This document shows, one piece after another, positions 17,304-25,231 of a stretch of DNA of 45,019 nucleotides. The position numbers and the translations under genes were made by a program. The stretch spans positions 1 through 45,019 of the forward strand of contig JBNKWA010000004.1 in NCBI GenBank assembly GCA_050299555.1, in the 5' to 3' direction. The notes beneath the pieces were generated by a model, which saw only the letters and a list, made by a program, of their open reading frames with translations, was not told where the DNA came from and did no database searches. Origin of the DNA: JBNKWA01 sp050299555. Lineage in GTDB: Bacteria; Pseudomonadota; Alphaproteobacteria; Rhodobacterales; Rhodobacteraceae. Position 1 is the first letter of the stretch; each line of letters begins with the position of its first letter.

Positions 17304-18320
17304 TCAGTCCGGGGCGTTCTGGGTGCCACGCTCGCGATAGGGCGTGGTCCCGAAATGGGCCCGGTAACATTTCGAGAAATGCGACGGCGAGGAAAAGCCG
17401 CAGGCCAGGGCCACGTTGATCACCGACATGTCGGTCTGCACCAGCAGGTTCCTCGCCTTCTTCAGCCGCAGTTCCATGTAATAGCGCTTGGGGCTGCGGT
17501 TGAGATAGCGGCGGAAGAGGCGCTCAAGCTGCCGCGTCGACATGCCCACGTCGGTGGCCATGGTGGCCGGCGAGATCGGCTCCTCGACATTGTTTTCCAT
17601 CATCCGGATCACGGTGGCCAGCTTGGGATGGCGAACGCCGATCCGCGACGGGATCGACATGCGCTGCTCGTCCCGGTCCGAGCGGATCGAGGTATGGATC
17701 ATCAGATCGGCCACGGTGCTGGCAAGGTCGATCCCGTGCTTGCGGGCGATCAGCTTCAGGATCAGGTCGGTGGGCGCGGTGCCGCCCGAGGCGGTCAGCC
17801 GGTTGCCGTCGATCACGTAGATGCTCTGGCTCAGCTCGATCTCGGGGAAGTCCTCGGCAAAGCTGTCGCGGTTGTCCCAGTGGATGGTGGCGCGGCGGCC
17901 GTCGAGCAGCCCCGCCTCGGCCAGCACCTGCGGAGCGGTGCAGATCGCACCCACGACGATTCCCTTGCGCGCCTCGCGCCTGAGCCAGTTCAGCATCGAC
18001 CGGGTCACCGCCTGCTTCACCTGCACCCCGGCACAGACGATCAGCGTGCAGTCGCGCGGCAACTCCTCCAGGCCGCCATCGGGTACCATGGGCACGCCGG
18101 CCGAGGTATTGACCGGCCCCCCGTCGGTGCTGAGCGTGCGCCAGCGGAACAGCTCGACGCCGGCGGCGAAATTGGCCAGGCGCAAAGGTTCGATGACGCT
18201 GGCGAAGGCGATCAGCGAGAAGTTTTCGAGCAGCAAAAAGACGTAGAGCTCGGATTTTTCGGTGTCTGGTTGCAAGGTGCAATGTACCCACGTGGTCCCG
18301 CGCGATCTAGATTGACCCAA
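17304..18320 (-). CDS. GlxA-family transcriptional regulator (DJ-1/PfpI domain plus AraC HTH)
   Basis: Up to 338 residues. Residues about 25-190 form a DJ-1/PfpI-type domain (VVGAICTAPQVLAEAGLL near its nucleophile elbow, where Cys is kept). Residues about 230-325 form the AraC DNA-binding domain, with SPATMATDVGMSTRQLERLF and VINVALACGFSSPSHFSKCY as the two helix-turn-helix units. This architecture is that of GlxA/GbdR/CdhR regulators, many of which control betaine, carnitine or arginine use. The frame opens with TTG at 18320; another TTG at 18275 would give LQPDTEKSEL, closer to relatives, so the start is uncertain. The thiolase gene follows by 15 bp. Confidence 0.88.
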   Translation of the reverse strand: MGQSRSRGTTWVHCTLQPDTEKSELYVFLLLENFSLIAFASVIEPLRLANFAAGVELFRWRTLSTDGGPVNTSAGVPMVPDGGLEELPRDCTLIVCAGVQVKQAVTRSMLNWLRREARKGIVVGAICTAPQVLAEAGLLDGRRATIHWDNRDSFAEDFPEIELSQSIYVIDGNRLTASGGTAPTDLILKLIARKHGIDLASTVADLMIHTSIRSDRDEQRMSIPSRIGVRHPKLATVIRMMENNVEEPISPATMATDVGMSTRQLERLFRRYLNRSPKRYYMELRLKKARNLLVQTDMSVINVALACGFSSPSHFSKCYRAHFGTTPYRERGTQNAPD

Positions 18321-18450
18321 GAGCGGCAGGTCAAGCCCGCAGCCATCAATAAATTGGTGCTGACGCTACTCGACTGCTGGCCATGGCCGACGATCTGGGC
18401 TAAGGGACCAACCCTGTTTTCACGAACCGATGCCAGGGGAGGGCGGTCGA

Positions 18451-19821
18451 ATGACGGCGGCATGGCACAAGTCGCAATGGCGCAACAAGCCCCGGATCCA
18501 GATGCCGGACTATCCCGACAAGGCCGCGCTCGAGGCCGTGGAGAGGAAGCTTGCCAGCTATCCCCCGCTGGTCTTCGCCGGCGAGGCGCGGCGGCTGAAG
18601 GCCGAGCTGGCGGCGGCCTCCGAGGGCCGTGCCTTCGTGCTGCAGGGCGGCGACTGCGCCGAAAGCTTTGCCGAGTTCGGCGCCGACCTGATCCGCGACA
18701 CCTTCAAGGTGATGCTGCAGATGGCGGTGGTCCTGACCTTCGGCGCCAAGGTGCCGGTGGTGAAGATCGGCCGCGTCGCCGGCCAGTTCGCCAAGCCGCG
18801 CTCGGCGCCGAACGAGACGGTGAACGGTGTCGAGCTGCCCAGCTACCGGGGCGACATCATCAACGGCTTCGACTTCACCGCCGCGGACCGGGTCCCCGAT
18901 CCGCAGCGGATGCTGCAGGCCTATACCCAGGCGGCGGCCTCGCTGAACCTCCTGCGCGCCTTCAGCCAGGGTGGTTTCGCCGATATCGAGCGGGTCAATG
19001 CCTGGACCCTGGACTTCACCCAGGAGGACCAGGGCTACGAGCGCTACCACAAGCTTGCCAACCGCATCTCCGAGGCGCTGGCCTTCATGGATGCGGCCGG
19101 GGTGAACGGCCAGAACAGCGACGCGCTGCACCGGGTCGAGTTCTACACCAGCCACGAGGCGCTGCTTCTGGAATACGAAGAGGCGCTGTGCCGGGTCGAT
19201 TCGACCTCGGGCCAGCCGGTGGCGGGCTCGGGCCACATGATCTGGATCGGCGACCGCACCCGCCAGCCGGACGGCGCGCACGTCGAGTTCTGCCGTGGCG
19301 TCCTCAACCCGGTCGGGCTGAAATGCGGGCCGTCGCTGACCACCGATGACCTTCTGAAGCTCATCGACGCGCTGAACCCGGGCAACGAGGCCGGCCGGCT
19401 GACCCTGATCGCGCGCTTCGGCGCCGGCAAGGTTGGCGATCACCTGCCCAAGCTCATTCGCGCCGTCGAGCGCGAGGGCCGCAAGGTGGTCTGGTCCTGC
19501 GATCCCATGCACGGCAACACGGTCAAGTCCGAGACCGGCTACAAGACCCGGCCCTTCGACAAGGTGCTGCGCGAGGTGCGCGAGTTCTTTGCCATCCACG
19601 CGGCAGAGGGGACGGTGCCGGGCGGCGTGCATTTCGAGATGACCGGCAAGGATGTCACCGAATGCACCGGCGGTGTCCGCGCGGTCACCGACCAGACGCT
19701 GTCGGACCGCTACCACACCGCCTGCGACCCGCGGCTGAACGCGGCCCAGTCGCTGGAGCTGGCGTTCCTGGTTTCCGACGAGCTGCACCAGCGCCGGCAG
19801 GCGCAGCGGGCGGCCGGCTAG
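18451..19821 (+). CDS. aroG: 3-deoxy-7-phosphoheptulonate synthase, class II
   Basis: A 456-residue plant/actinobacterial-type DAHP synthase, which joins phosphoenolpyruvate and erythrose-4-phosphate at the entry to the shikimate pathway. Metal and substrate motifs are all there: LQGGDCAESFAEF, RVAGQFAKPRS, GDIINGFDF, LKCGPSL, DPMHGNT and EMTGKDVTECTGG. ATG 18451 (MTAAWHKSQW) follows GGGGAGGG and matches relatives; ATG 18430 is in frame but less likely. It is divergent from the GlxA regulator. serB begins 17 bp after its stop, so both are probably on one transcript. Confidence 0.93.
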   Translation: MTAAWHKSQWRNKPRIQMPDYPDKAALEAVERKLASYPPLVFAGEARRLKAELAAASEGRAFVLQGGDCAESFAEFGADLIRDTFKVMLQMAVVLTFGAKVPVVKIGRVAGQFAKPRSAPNETVNGVELPSYRGDIINGFDFTAADRVPDPQRMLQAYTQAAASLNLLRAFSQGGFADIERVNAWTLDFTQEDQGYERYHKLANRISEALAFMDAAGVNGQNSDALHRVEFYTSHEALLLEYEEALCRVDSTSGQPVAGSGHMIWIGDRTRQPDGAHVEFCRGVLNPVGLKCGPSLTTDDLLKLIDALNPGNEAGRLTLIARFGAGKVGDHLPKLIRAVEREGRKVVWSCDPMHGNTVKSETGYKTRPFDKVLREVREFFAIHAAEGTVPGGVHFEMTGKDVTECTGGVRAVTDQTLSDRYHTACDPRLNAAQSLELAFLVSDELHQRRQAQRAAG

Positions 19822-19838
19822 GCCACCGAAGGGCGGTC

Positions 19839-20699
19839 ATGGGCGATCATGTCCTGGTCCTGACCGCCGCGGCGGGGGTGCCCGAAGACCTGGCCGCGGC
19901 TGTGGCCGGGCGGCTGGGCGTTTCCTCGAACCGGCTTGGACTGACGGCCGTGGAGATGCCGGCCGGTACCCTGCGTGGCGACGACCTGGCGGCGTTGATC
20001 GGCGATGCGCCGGTCGACGCCAACCTGGTTCCGGTCGCCGGGCGCCGCAAGACCATCCTGCTGGCCGACATGGATTCCACCATCATCGGCGTCGAATGCA
20101 TCGACGAGCTGGCCGATTTCGCCGGCGTCAAGCCGCAGGTGGCGGCGATCACCGAACGGGCGATGCGCGGCGAGCTGGATTTCGAGGCGGCGCTGACCGA
20201 GCGGGTGGCGCTGCTGAAGGGGCTGCCGGTGACGGTGCTGGCGGCGTGCTATGGCCAGCGCGTGCGGCTGAACGTCGGCGCCCGCGAAGCCGTGCACGAA
20301 ATGAACGCCGCCGGCGCCACCACGGCCCTGGTCTCGGGCGGCTTCACCTACTTCACCTCCCATGTCGCGGCCGCGGCCGGCTTTGCCATCAACCGGGCCA
20401 ACCTGCTCTTGGAGGCGGACGGGTACCTGACCGGTGAGGTTGCGCGGCCCATCCTCGGCCGCGCGGCGAAGCTGGCCACGCTTCATGAGCTGTGCAAGGA
20501 GCGCGGCGTAACACCTTTTGATGTCATCGCAATCGGGGACGGCGCCAACGATCTCGACATGATCCGCGCCGCCGGGCTGGGTGTCGCCTACCGCGCCAAG
20601 CCGGCCCTGCGCGCCGAGGCGGACGCGGTGCTCGACCGCTCCGACCTGACTGCGCTTCTTGCCTTGCAGGGATTGCCGGTGCCGATCCCGGCCAGCTGA
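19839..20699 (+). CDS. serB: Phosphoserine phosphatase
   Basis: A 286-residue HAD-superfamily enzyme for the last step of serine synthesis. The nucleophile motif is LLADMDSTII (DxDST) near residue 74, motif II is ALVSGGFTYF, and motif III/IV is IGDGANDLDMI. The N-terminal 65 or so residues form the ACT-like domain common in long SerB proteins. ATG 19839 was chosen because the region before it codes for the end of the DAHP synthase in another frame. Spacing of 17 bp to the upstream gene suggests co-transcription. It converges with the PAS protein gene, 29 bp apart. Confidence 0.92.
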   Translation: MGDHVLVLTAAAGVPEDLAAAVAGRLGVSSNRLGLTAVEMPAGTLRGDDLAALIGDAPVDANLVPVAGRRKTILLADMDSTIIGVECIDELADFAGVKPQVAAITERAMRGELDFEAALTERVALLKGLPVTVLAACYGQRVRLNVGAREAVHEMNAAGATTALVSGGFTYFTSHVAAAAGFAINRANLLLEADGYLTGEVARPILGRAAKLATLHELCKERGVTPFDVIAIGDGANDLDMIRAAGLGVAYRAKPALRAEADAVLDRSDLTALLALQGLPVPIPAS

Positions 20700-20728
20700 C
20701 GCCACCCGGGGCCGGGCGGCCGCGCCGG

Positions 20729-21373
20729 CTACTTGACCACTCGCAGATGCCCGCGCTTGGCCGGGGTCGACCCCTTGCTGGCGCCGCCGGCGACGCTGGT
20801 AAGCTGCGGCCTGCGCTGCTCGCCGCCGGCCGGCTGATAGGGCGAGGCCTCCTCGGCGAAGCCGGGCAGGGCCTGCCGGTCGCTGCCGCTGCCCACGATC
20901 TGCGTGGTGCGCTGGGCCGAGATCGAGAAGGCCACCGGCGGCTTCAGGGCCTGCTGTTCGCTGGCAAGGCAGCCGATGGCACGGGTCATCTCGCCAAAGT
21001 CGCTGCGCAGCGGCAGAACCAGAAGCCGGGCCGGGCTGGTCATGCCGGTGCTGTCGGCGGCAAGCAGGTCAAGCTCGGCAATGGCGGGCGTGCTGAACAC
21101 CTGGTCGAGGCAGTTGGTCAGCGTCTGCCGGTCGGCTGCGGCGATAAGCGCCTCGGGCGGCATGCCGCGCACTTCCATGCCCATGATCTCGCAGATGCGC
21201 ATGCCGGCCAGCCGGATGCGGACCTGGGTCGGGTGCAGGCGCTCCAGGATGAACATGTGCTCCAGCGCCGATTCGAAGCTGCGCGGGTCCAGCTCGGCGC
21301 GATAGGGCGCTATCCGGTCACCGCGCAGCCGGTCCCAGTAGTCCCTCAAATCCGCCAATATTCTGGTATCCAT
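20729..21373 (-). CDS. PAS-domain protein (PAS_5 / DUF1457-like)
   Basis: A 214-residue cytoplasmic protein with an N-terminal PAS_5-type domain (residues 1-145), recognisable from LADLRDYWDRLRGDRIAPYRAEL split at its conserved WDRLRG core and IRLAGMRICEIMGMEVRG. The C-terminal 70 residues are basic, rich in Gly, Gln and Pro and probably disordered. Such proteins are frequent in Alphaproteobacteria, with no settled role. ATG 21373 follows GGGAG; the frame is open to 21481, but the extra segment crosses an AT-richer promoter-like region. Confidence 0.82.
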   Translation of the reverse strand: MDTRILADLRDYWDRLRGDRIAPYRAELDPRSFESALEHMFILERLHPTQVRIRLAGMRICEIMGMEVRGMPPEALIAAADRQTLTNCLDQVFSTPAIAELDLLAADSTGMTSPARLLVLPLRSDFGEMTRAIGCLASEQQALKPPVAFSISAQRTTQIVGSGSDRQALPGFAEEASPYQPAGGEQRRPQLTSVAGGASKGSTPAKRGHLRVVK

Positions 21374-21712
21374 CACGAACTCCCGACAACAGCGCAGGCT
21401 CAGGCCCGCCCGAACAACACAGGGAGAAGTTAGTGCATTTTTAGGAAAATGTCCCGGCATTCGGAAAGGAACAGTTAACATTCCCGGCCCAGCATCGGAA
21501 AGATGCGCCCTGCCGGCCGCCCGATGGCCGATGGGGCGCTCCGGCTGCCGTCACGGATGCCGGAATCCGCCCGGACGGTCCGCTGGCGGGAATCGCCCCT
21601 GGCGTTTCGACCGGGCCGGCAGCCGCGACCGCACGGGGTCAAGATGCCGGTGGATTCGGTCCCCGCATCCCTGATATGGCGGTCCGCAACCTGGCTCGGC
21701 ACTGGGGTTGCC
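21374..21712. other. 339-bp divergent intergenic region
   Basis: It lies between the PAS gene (leftward) and yicC (rightward). The first 110 bp (21374-21485) are locally AT-richer, containing TTTTTAGGAAAATG and GTTAAC, and probably hold the PAS promoter. The remainder is GC-rich and keeps an open frame ahead of yicC, but I see no conserved peptide in it. Confidence 0.4.
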
Positions 21713-22597
21713 ATGACGCTGAAATCCATGACCGGCTTCGCCTCGGCCTCCGGCAATGCCGGCGGCACCGAATGGGCGTGGGAGCTCAGGAGCGTCAACG
21801 GCCGCGGCCTTGACCTGCGCTGCCGGGTACCCGAGGGCATGGAGGCGGTGGAAGGCCAGCTGCGCACCACCGTGCAGGGCGTGCTGAGGCGCGGCAGCGT
21901 ATCGGCCACGCTGAGGCTCACCGAGGGGCAGCGCAACGGCGCGCCGCTCGACCCCGAGGCGGTGCGCGGCGTGCTGGCCGCACTGGCCGAGATCGAGGCC
22001 GAGGCAAGCGCCCTGCACGTGGCACTGACGCCGCCAAGCGCCGCCGAGGTGATGGCCGAGGCGCGCGGCGTACGCGGCGGCAACCGCCAGCCGGCAGCGC
22101 TGATCGAGGCGGTGACCGCCGCCATTCCGGCACTGGTCGAGGCGCTCGATGCCGCCCGCGCCGCCGAGGGCGAGGCGATGGGCGCCGTCCTTTCCCAGCA
22201 GCTCGAGGCGGTGACGTCGCTGGCGGCGCAGGCCCGCGCCACGGCCGAGGCCCGTGCGGCCGTGGTCGGTCAGCTTCTGCGCGAGCGGGTGGCGGCGCTG
22301 GTCGGCGCGGGAGCGTCGCTCGACGAAGGCCGGCTGGCCCAGGAACTGGCGCTGATCGCGGTCAAGGCCGACGTCACCGAGGAACTCGACCGGCTCGAAG
22401 CCCATGTGGCGGCGGCGCGCGGGCATCTCGGTTCCAGCGAGCCCGTGGGCCGCAAGCTCGATTTCCTGATGCAGGAGTTCAACCGCGAGGGTAACACGCT
22501 TTGCGCCAAGGCCGGCTCGGCCGAACTGACGGCCATCGGCCTCGACCTCAAGGTGATCGTCGACCAGATGCGCGAGCAGGTGCAGAACCTCGAATGA
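21713..22597 (+). CDS. yicC: YicC-family endoribonuclease
   Basis: A 294-residue protein starting MTLKSMTGFASASG, the near-invariant YicC opening. The C-terminal DUF1732 domain ends with KLDFLMQEFNREGNTLCAKA and LKVIVDQMREQVQNLE. YicC proteins are RNA-cleaving enzymes linked to small-RNA turnover and stationary-phase survival. The start is set by the family N terminus. yicC next to gmk is a widespread bacterial pairing. Here the stop overlaps the start of the acetyltransferase-guanylate kinase gene by 4 bp (ATGA). The mltG gene often found upstream is absent. Confidence 0.92.
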   Translation: MTLKSMTGFASASGNAGGTEWAWELRSVNGRGLDLRCRVPEGMEAVEGQLRTTVQGVLRRGSVSATLRLTEGQRNGAPLDPEAVRGVLAALAEIEAEASALHVALTPPSAAEVMAEARGVRGGNRQPAALIEAVTAAIPALVEALDAARAAEGEAMGAVLSQQLEAVTSLAAQARATAEARAAVVGQLLRERVAALVGAGASLDEGRLAQELALIAVKADVTEELDRLEAHVAAARGHLGSSEPVGRKLDFLMQEFNREGNTLCAKAGSAELTAIGLDLKVIVDQMREQVQNLE

Positions 22598-23703
22598 CGA
22601 CAAGGCCCGCGGGACCGGCGGACCTCGATGCCGTGCGCGCCTGCGCCCGCGCCGCCTTTCAGCCCTATGTCGCGGCGATCGGGCGCGAGCCGGCGCCCAT
22701 GCACACCGACTTTGCCGCCGCCTGCGCGGCCGGGCAGTTGCAGGTGATCGAGGCGGACGGCACGCCGGCGGGCTTCATCCATCTGGTCCCCGAAGGCGCG
22801 GCGATGCAGGTTGAAAGCCTCGCCGTCGCCGATGCGTTCCGGGGCGTGGGGCTGGGCCGGGCGCTGATGGCCCATGCCGAGGCGCGGGCCGCGGCGCTCG
22901 GCTGCACGGCGGTCACGCTCTACACCAACGCGAAGATGACGCGGAATCTGGCCTGGTACGCCGATCTGGGGTATCGCGTGACCCGGCGCGCCGAAGCGGA
23001 CGGCTTTGATCGCGTCTATTTCCGCAAGGAGCTTTCGGCTCACCCCTCGACCGGAGACTGCATGCAGCGACGCGGCATCCTGATTATCCTGTCCTCGCCC
23101 TCGGGCGCCGGCAAGTCGACCCTGTCGCGGCGGCTGCTGGAGAGCGACCCGGCGGTGCGGTTCTCGGTCTCGGCGACCACCCGGCCGCCGCGCGTCGGCG
23201 AGGTGGACGGCCGCGAATACCATTTCCGCAGCCGCGCCGAGTTCGAGGCGATGGTGGCCGCCGGCGAGATGCTGGAGCACGCCGAGGTGTTCGGCAATCT
23301 CTACGGCTCGCCCCGCGGTCCGGTCGAGACGGCGCTGGCCGAGGGCCGCGATATCCTGTTCGACGTCGATTGGCAGGGCGGCCAGCAGATCCGCGCCTCC
23401 GATCTCTCACGCGACTGCGTGTCGATCTTCATCCTGCCGCCGTCGATGGCGGCGCTGCAGGCGCGGCTCAGCGGCCGCGGCCAGGACAGCGCCGAGGTGG
23501 TGGCCGGGCGCATGGCCCAATCGCGGGGCGAGATCAGCCACTGGCGCGAATACGACTACGTGCTGGTGAACGAGAACGCCGATGCCGCCTCGGCCGAGCT
23601 GGCGCAGATCGTCGCCGCCGAACGGCTCAGGCGCTGGCGGCGGGTCGGGCTCGATGGCTTCGTCGCCGGGCTGGACCGTGAATTCGAGGAGATGCAGCCA
23701 TGA
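22594..23703 (+). CDS. In-frame fusion: GNAT acetyltransferase + guanylate kinase
   Basis: One open frame of 370 codons. Residues 1-147 are a GNAT acetyltransferase, with the acetyl-CoA pyrophosphate loop AFRGVGLGRALM and the late ARNLAWY-like stretch TRNLAWYADLGY. Residues 148-156 (SAHPSTGDC) are a short linker. Residues 157-369 are a complete guanylate kinase. I checked the codons across 22981-23100 and found no stop between the domains. Start ATG 22594 overlaps the yicC stop. An internal ATG at 23062 has its own GGAG ribosome site, so either a fused protein, a separate kinase, or both may be made. The GNAT acceptor substrate is unknown. Confidence 0.8.
   Translation: MTTRPAGPADLDAVRACARAAFQPYVAAIGREPAPMHTDFAAACAAGQLQVIEADGTPAGFIHLVPEGAAMQVESLAVADAFRGVGLGRALMAHAEARAAALGCTAVTLYTNAKMTRNLAWYADLGYRVTRRAEADGFDRVYFRKELSAHPSTGDCMQRRGILIILSSPSGAGKSTLSRRLLESDPAVRFSVSATTRPPRVGEVDGREYHFRSRAEFEAMVAAGEMLEHAEVFGNLYGSPRGPVETALAEGRDILFDVDWQGGQQIRASDLSRDCVSIFILPPSMAALQARLSGRGQDSAEVVAGRMAQSRGEISHWREYDYVLVNENADAASAELAQIVAAERLRRWRRVGLDGFVAGLDREFEEMQP
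23062..23703 (+). CDS. gmk: Guanylate kinase (internal start within the fused frame)
   Basis: A 213-residue essential enzyme that phosphorylates GMP to GDP. The P-loop is SSPSGAGKST (residues 8-17), the GMP-binding segment is SATTRPPRVGEVDGREYHF, and the lid/core motifs VLVNENADAA and HWREYDY follow. Length and N terminus (MQRRGILIIL) equal those of stand-alone Gmk proteins. The ATG has CCGGAGACTGC upstream, a usable ribosome site, despite lying within the open frame of the GNAT domain. The stop overlaps the carbonic anhydrase start by 4 bp. Confidence 0.85.
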   Translation: MQRRGILIILSSPSGAGKSTLSRRLLESDPAVRFSVSATTRPPRVGEVDGREYHFRSRAEFEAMVAAGEMLEHAEVFGNLYGSPRGPVETALAEGRDILFDVDWQGGQQIRASDLSRDCVSIFILPPSMAALQARLSGRGQDSAEVVAGRMAQSRGEISHWREYDYVLVNENADAASAELAQIVAAERLRRWRRVGLDGFVAGLDREFEEMQP

Positions 23704-24245
23704 CCGACGGCCTGTTCGAGTTCGAGGGGCGGCAGCCGGAACTGCCCGACGACGGCGACTTCTGGATCGCGCCGACCGCCCATGTGATCGGCGACGTGAC
23801 GCTTGGCTCCGGGGTCGGCATCTGGTTCGGCGCCACCCTGCGCGGCGACAACGAGCGCATCACCATCGGCGCCGGCAGCAACGTGCAGGAGCTGTGCGTG
23901 ATGCATACCGACATGGGCTATCCGCTGACCGTGGGCCCGGACTGCACCATCGGCCACCGGGCGCTGCTGCACGGCTGCACCATCGGTGCCCGGACCCTGG
24001 TGGGCATGGGTGCCATGGTGATGAACGGCGCCCGGGTCGGCGACGAGTGCCTGATCGGCGCCGGCGCGTTGATCACCGAAGGCAAGCAGATCCCGGACGG
24101 CGCCCTGGTCATGGGCGCCCCCGGCAAGGTGGTGCGCATGCTGAGCGAGGCCGAGCGCGCCGGGCTGCGGCAGTCGGCCCTGCACTATCAGGACCAGATG
24201 CGCCGCTTTCGCGCCGGGTTCAGGCCGCTACCGCCGCCAGCCTGA
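23700..24245 (+). CDS. Gamma-class carbonic anhydrase-like protein
   Basis: A 181-residue left-handed beta-helix protein built of hexapeptide repeats (IGDVTLGSGVGIWFGATLRG and onwards). The three zinc-ligand histidines are in VMHTDMGY, IGHRALLHG. This is the YrdA/PaaY branch of gamma carbonic anhydrases; some members are active and others act as thioesterases or assembly factors. Its start overlaps the gmk stop (ATGA). Its last 26 bp overlap the 3' end of the convergent ChpT-like gene. Confidence 0.88.
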   Translation: MTDGLFEFEGRQPELPDDGDFWIAPTAHVIGDVTLGSGVGIWFGATLRGDNERITIGAGSNVQELCVMHTDMGYPLTVGPDCTIGHRALLHGCTIGARTLVGMGAMVMNGARVGDECLIGAGALITEGKQIPDGALVMGAPGKVVRMLSEAERAGLRQSALHYQDQMRRFRAGFRPLPPPA

Positions 24246-24843
24246 GGCCGGGCAGGGTGACCCGCGCCTCGCCTTCGCCGAAGGTGGCGGCGGCGCCGGC
24301 GCCCATTTCCACCAAAAGCTCGTGCAGCAGCAGGTACTGCACCTCGGACGGGCCGATGCTGGAACTGTCGCCTTCGCCGGTGGCGCAGTTCCAATGCTGC
24401 ATGTTCGGCGACACCCGGCGCCCGGTCGCCTGCAGGACCACGCCGGCCTGGACGTCGTTGACCACGATGACGCCGCCAAGGGGCAGGGTCCGCTCAAGGC
24501 ACAAGAGCCCCAGGAACACAGCCTTGACCGTGCGCCGCGGTGCATCGTTGCCGCTCACCGCCCACTCGACCTGGTGGCGGCCCTGGAACATCGCCCGCGC
24601 CGTCCGCGCCGCATCCGCCAGACCGACCCTCGCCGTGGCGTCGGCGGCCCCGAAGGCCAGCCGGAAAAAGCCCACCTTGGCCATGGCGGTGCCGACGCTG
24701 TCGCCGATCAGCGTCATCTCCGGCGAGGCCTCGCCAAGATCGCCGATCAGCTCCACGCCGTTGCTGATCGCGCCGATCGGGCTTATCAGGTCGTGACAGA
24801 TGCGCGAGCTGACCAGCTCGCTCAGGGAACGCGCGGCCGTCAT
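24220..24843 (-). CDS. chpT: ChpT-like histidine phosphotransferase
   Basis: A 207-residue protein with a dimerisation/histidine-phosphotransfer helix containing the H-box SRICHDLISPIGAISNGVEL (His at about residue 17). A degenerate ATPase-like C-terminal domain without the ATP-binding boxes follows, which is the HPTransfase/ChpT pattern. In Alphaproteobacteria ChpT carries phosphate from CckA to CtrA and CpdR. ATG 24843 was chosen for the family N terminus. The frame runs open to 25086 through the divergent DUF3553 gene. A CtrA-type site lies 250 bp away at 25093. Confidence 0.85.
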   Translation of the reverse strand: MTAARSLSELVSSRICHDLISPIGAISNGVELIGDLGEASPEMTLIGDSVGTAMAKVGFFRLAFGAADATARVGLADAARTARAMFQGRHQVEWAVSGNDAPRRTVKAVFLGLLCLERTLPLGGVIVVNDVQAGVVLQATGRRVSPNMQHWNCATGEGDSSSIGPSEVQYLLLHELLVEMGAGAAATFGEGEARVTLPGLRLAAVAA

Positions 24844-24891
24844 GACACTCCGCCCCGCAACAGCGTGGCCGGCCGCCGGCGGGAGCACACC

Positions 24892-25074
24892 GTGAACGAG
24901 CTTTTGGAACCGGGCGCACTGGTGCGCAACCCGCAGGCCCCGGACTGGGGCCTGGGGCAGGTGCAATCGGTGATCGGCAAACGGATCACCGTCAATTTCG
25001 AACATGTCGGGAAGATGGTCATCAATGGCGACCGCGTGGCCCTTGAACCTGTTTTCGACCCCAAACTCGAGTGA
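24892..25074 (+). CDS. DUF3553 small protein
   Basis: A 60-residue protein opening with NELLEPGALVRNPQAPDWG and continuing with LGQVQSVIGKRITVNFEH and then GKMVING. This KOW/Tudor-like barrel is typical of DUF3553, which also occurs at the end of some UvrD-type helicases. The start is GTG 24892 with GGGAG just upstream (24881-24885). It is divergent from chpT with 48 bp between starts, an arrangement I associate with Rhodobacteraceae. Role unknown; a nucleic-acid or protein-interaction module is the likely guess. Confidence 0.82.
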   Translation: MNELLEPGALVRNPQAPDWGLGQVQSVIGKRITVNFEHVGKMVINGDRVALEPVFDPKLE

Positions 25075-25092
25075 AGGTTTCGCCATTCAACC

Positions 25093-25107
25093 TTAACGTG
25101 AGATTAA
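25093..25107. promoter_or_regulatory. CtrA-type binding site TTAA-N7-TTAA
   Basis: TTAA (25093-25096), seven bases, TTAA (25104-25107) matches the known CtrA consensus in both orientations. It sits in an AT-richer patch 125 bp before olsB and near the ChpT-like gene. Function at olsBA is inferred from position. Confidence 0.55.
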
Positions 25108-25231
25108 ATCAACCCCTCAGTGGAACCCGGGCCCAGTTTCATTGTGCCGGTTGCGGGGTGGGCGCAAAGCCCCTATCCATGCCCTCGGCCGGCCGGACCG
25201 GGGCGCGCCGGTCGTCACCGAAGGGCGGGCC

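Noticed and set aside
16179..19349. A 1056-codon open frame on the plus strand
   Set aside because: It runs antisense through the thiolase and GlxA genes and then out of frame through the DAHP synthase gene, is rich in Arg, His, Gly and Gln and shows no family motif. Long empty frames like this are expected at high GC.
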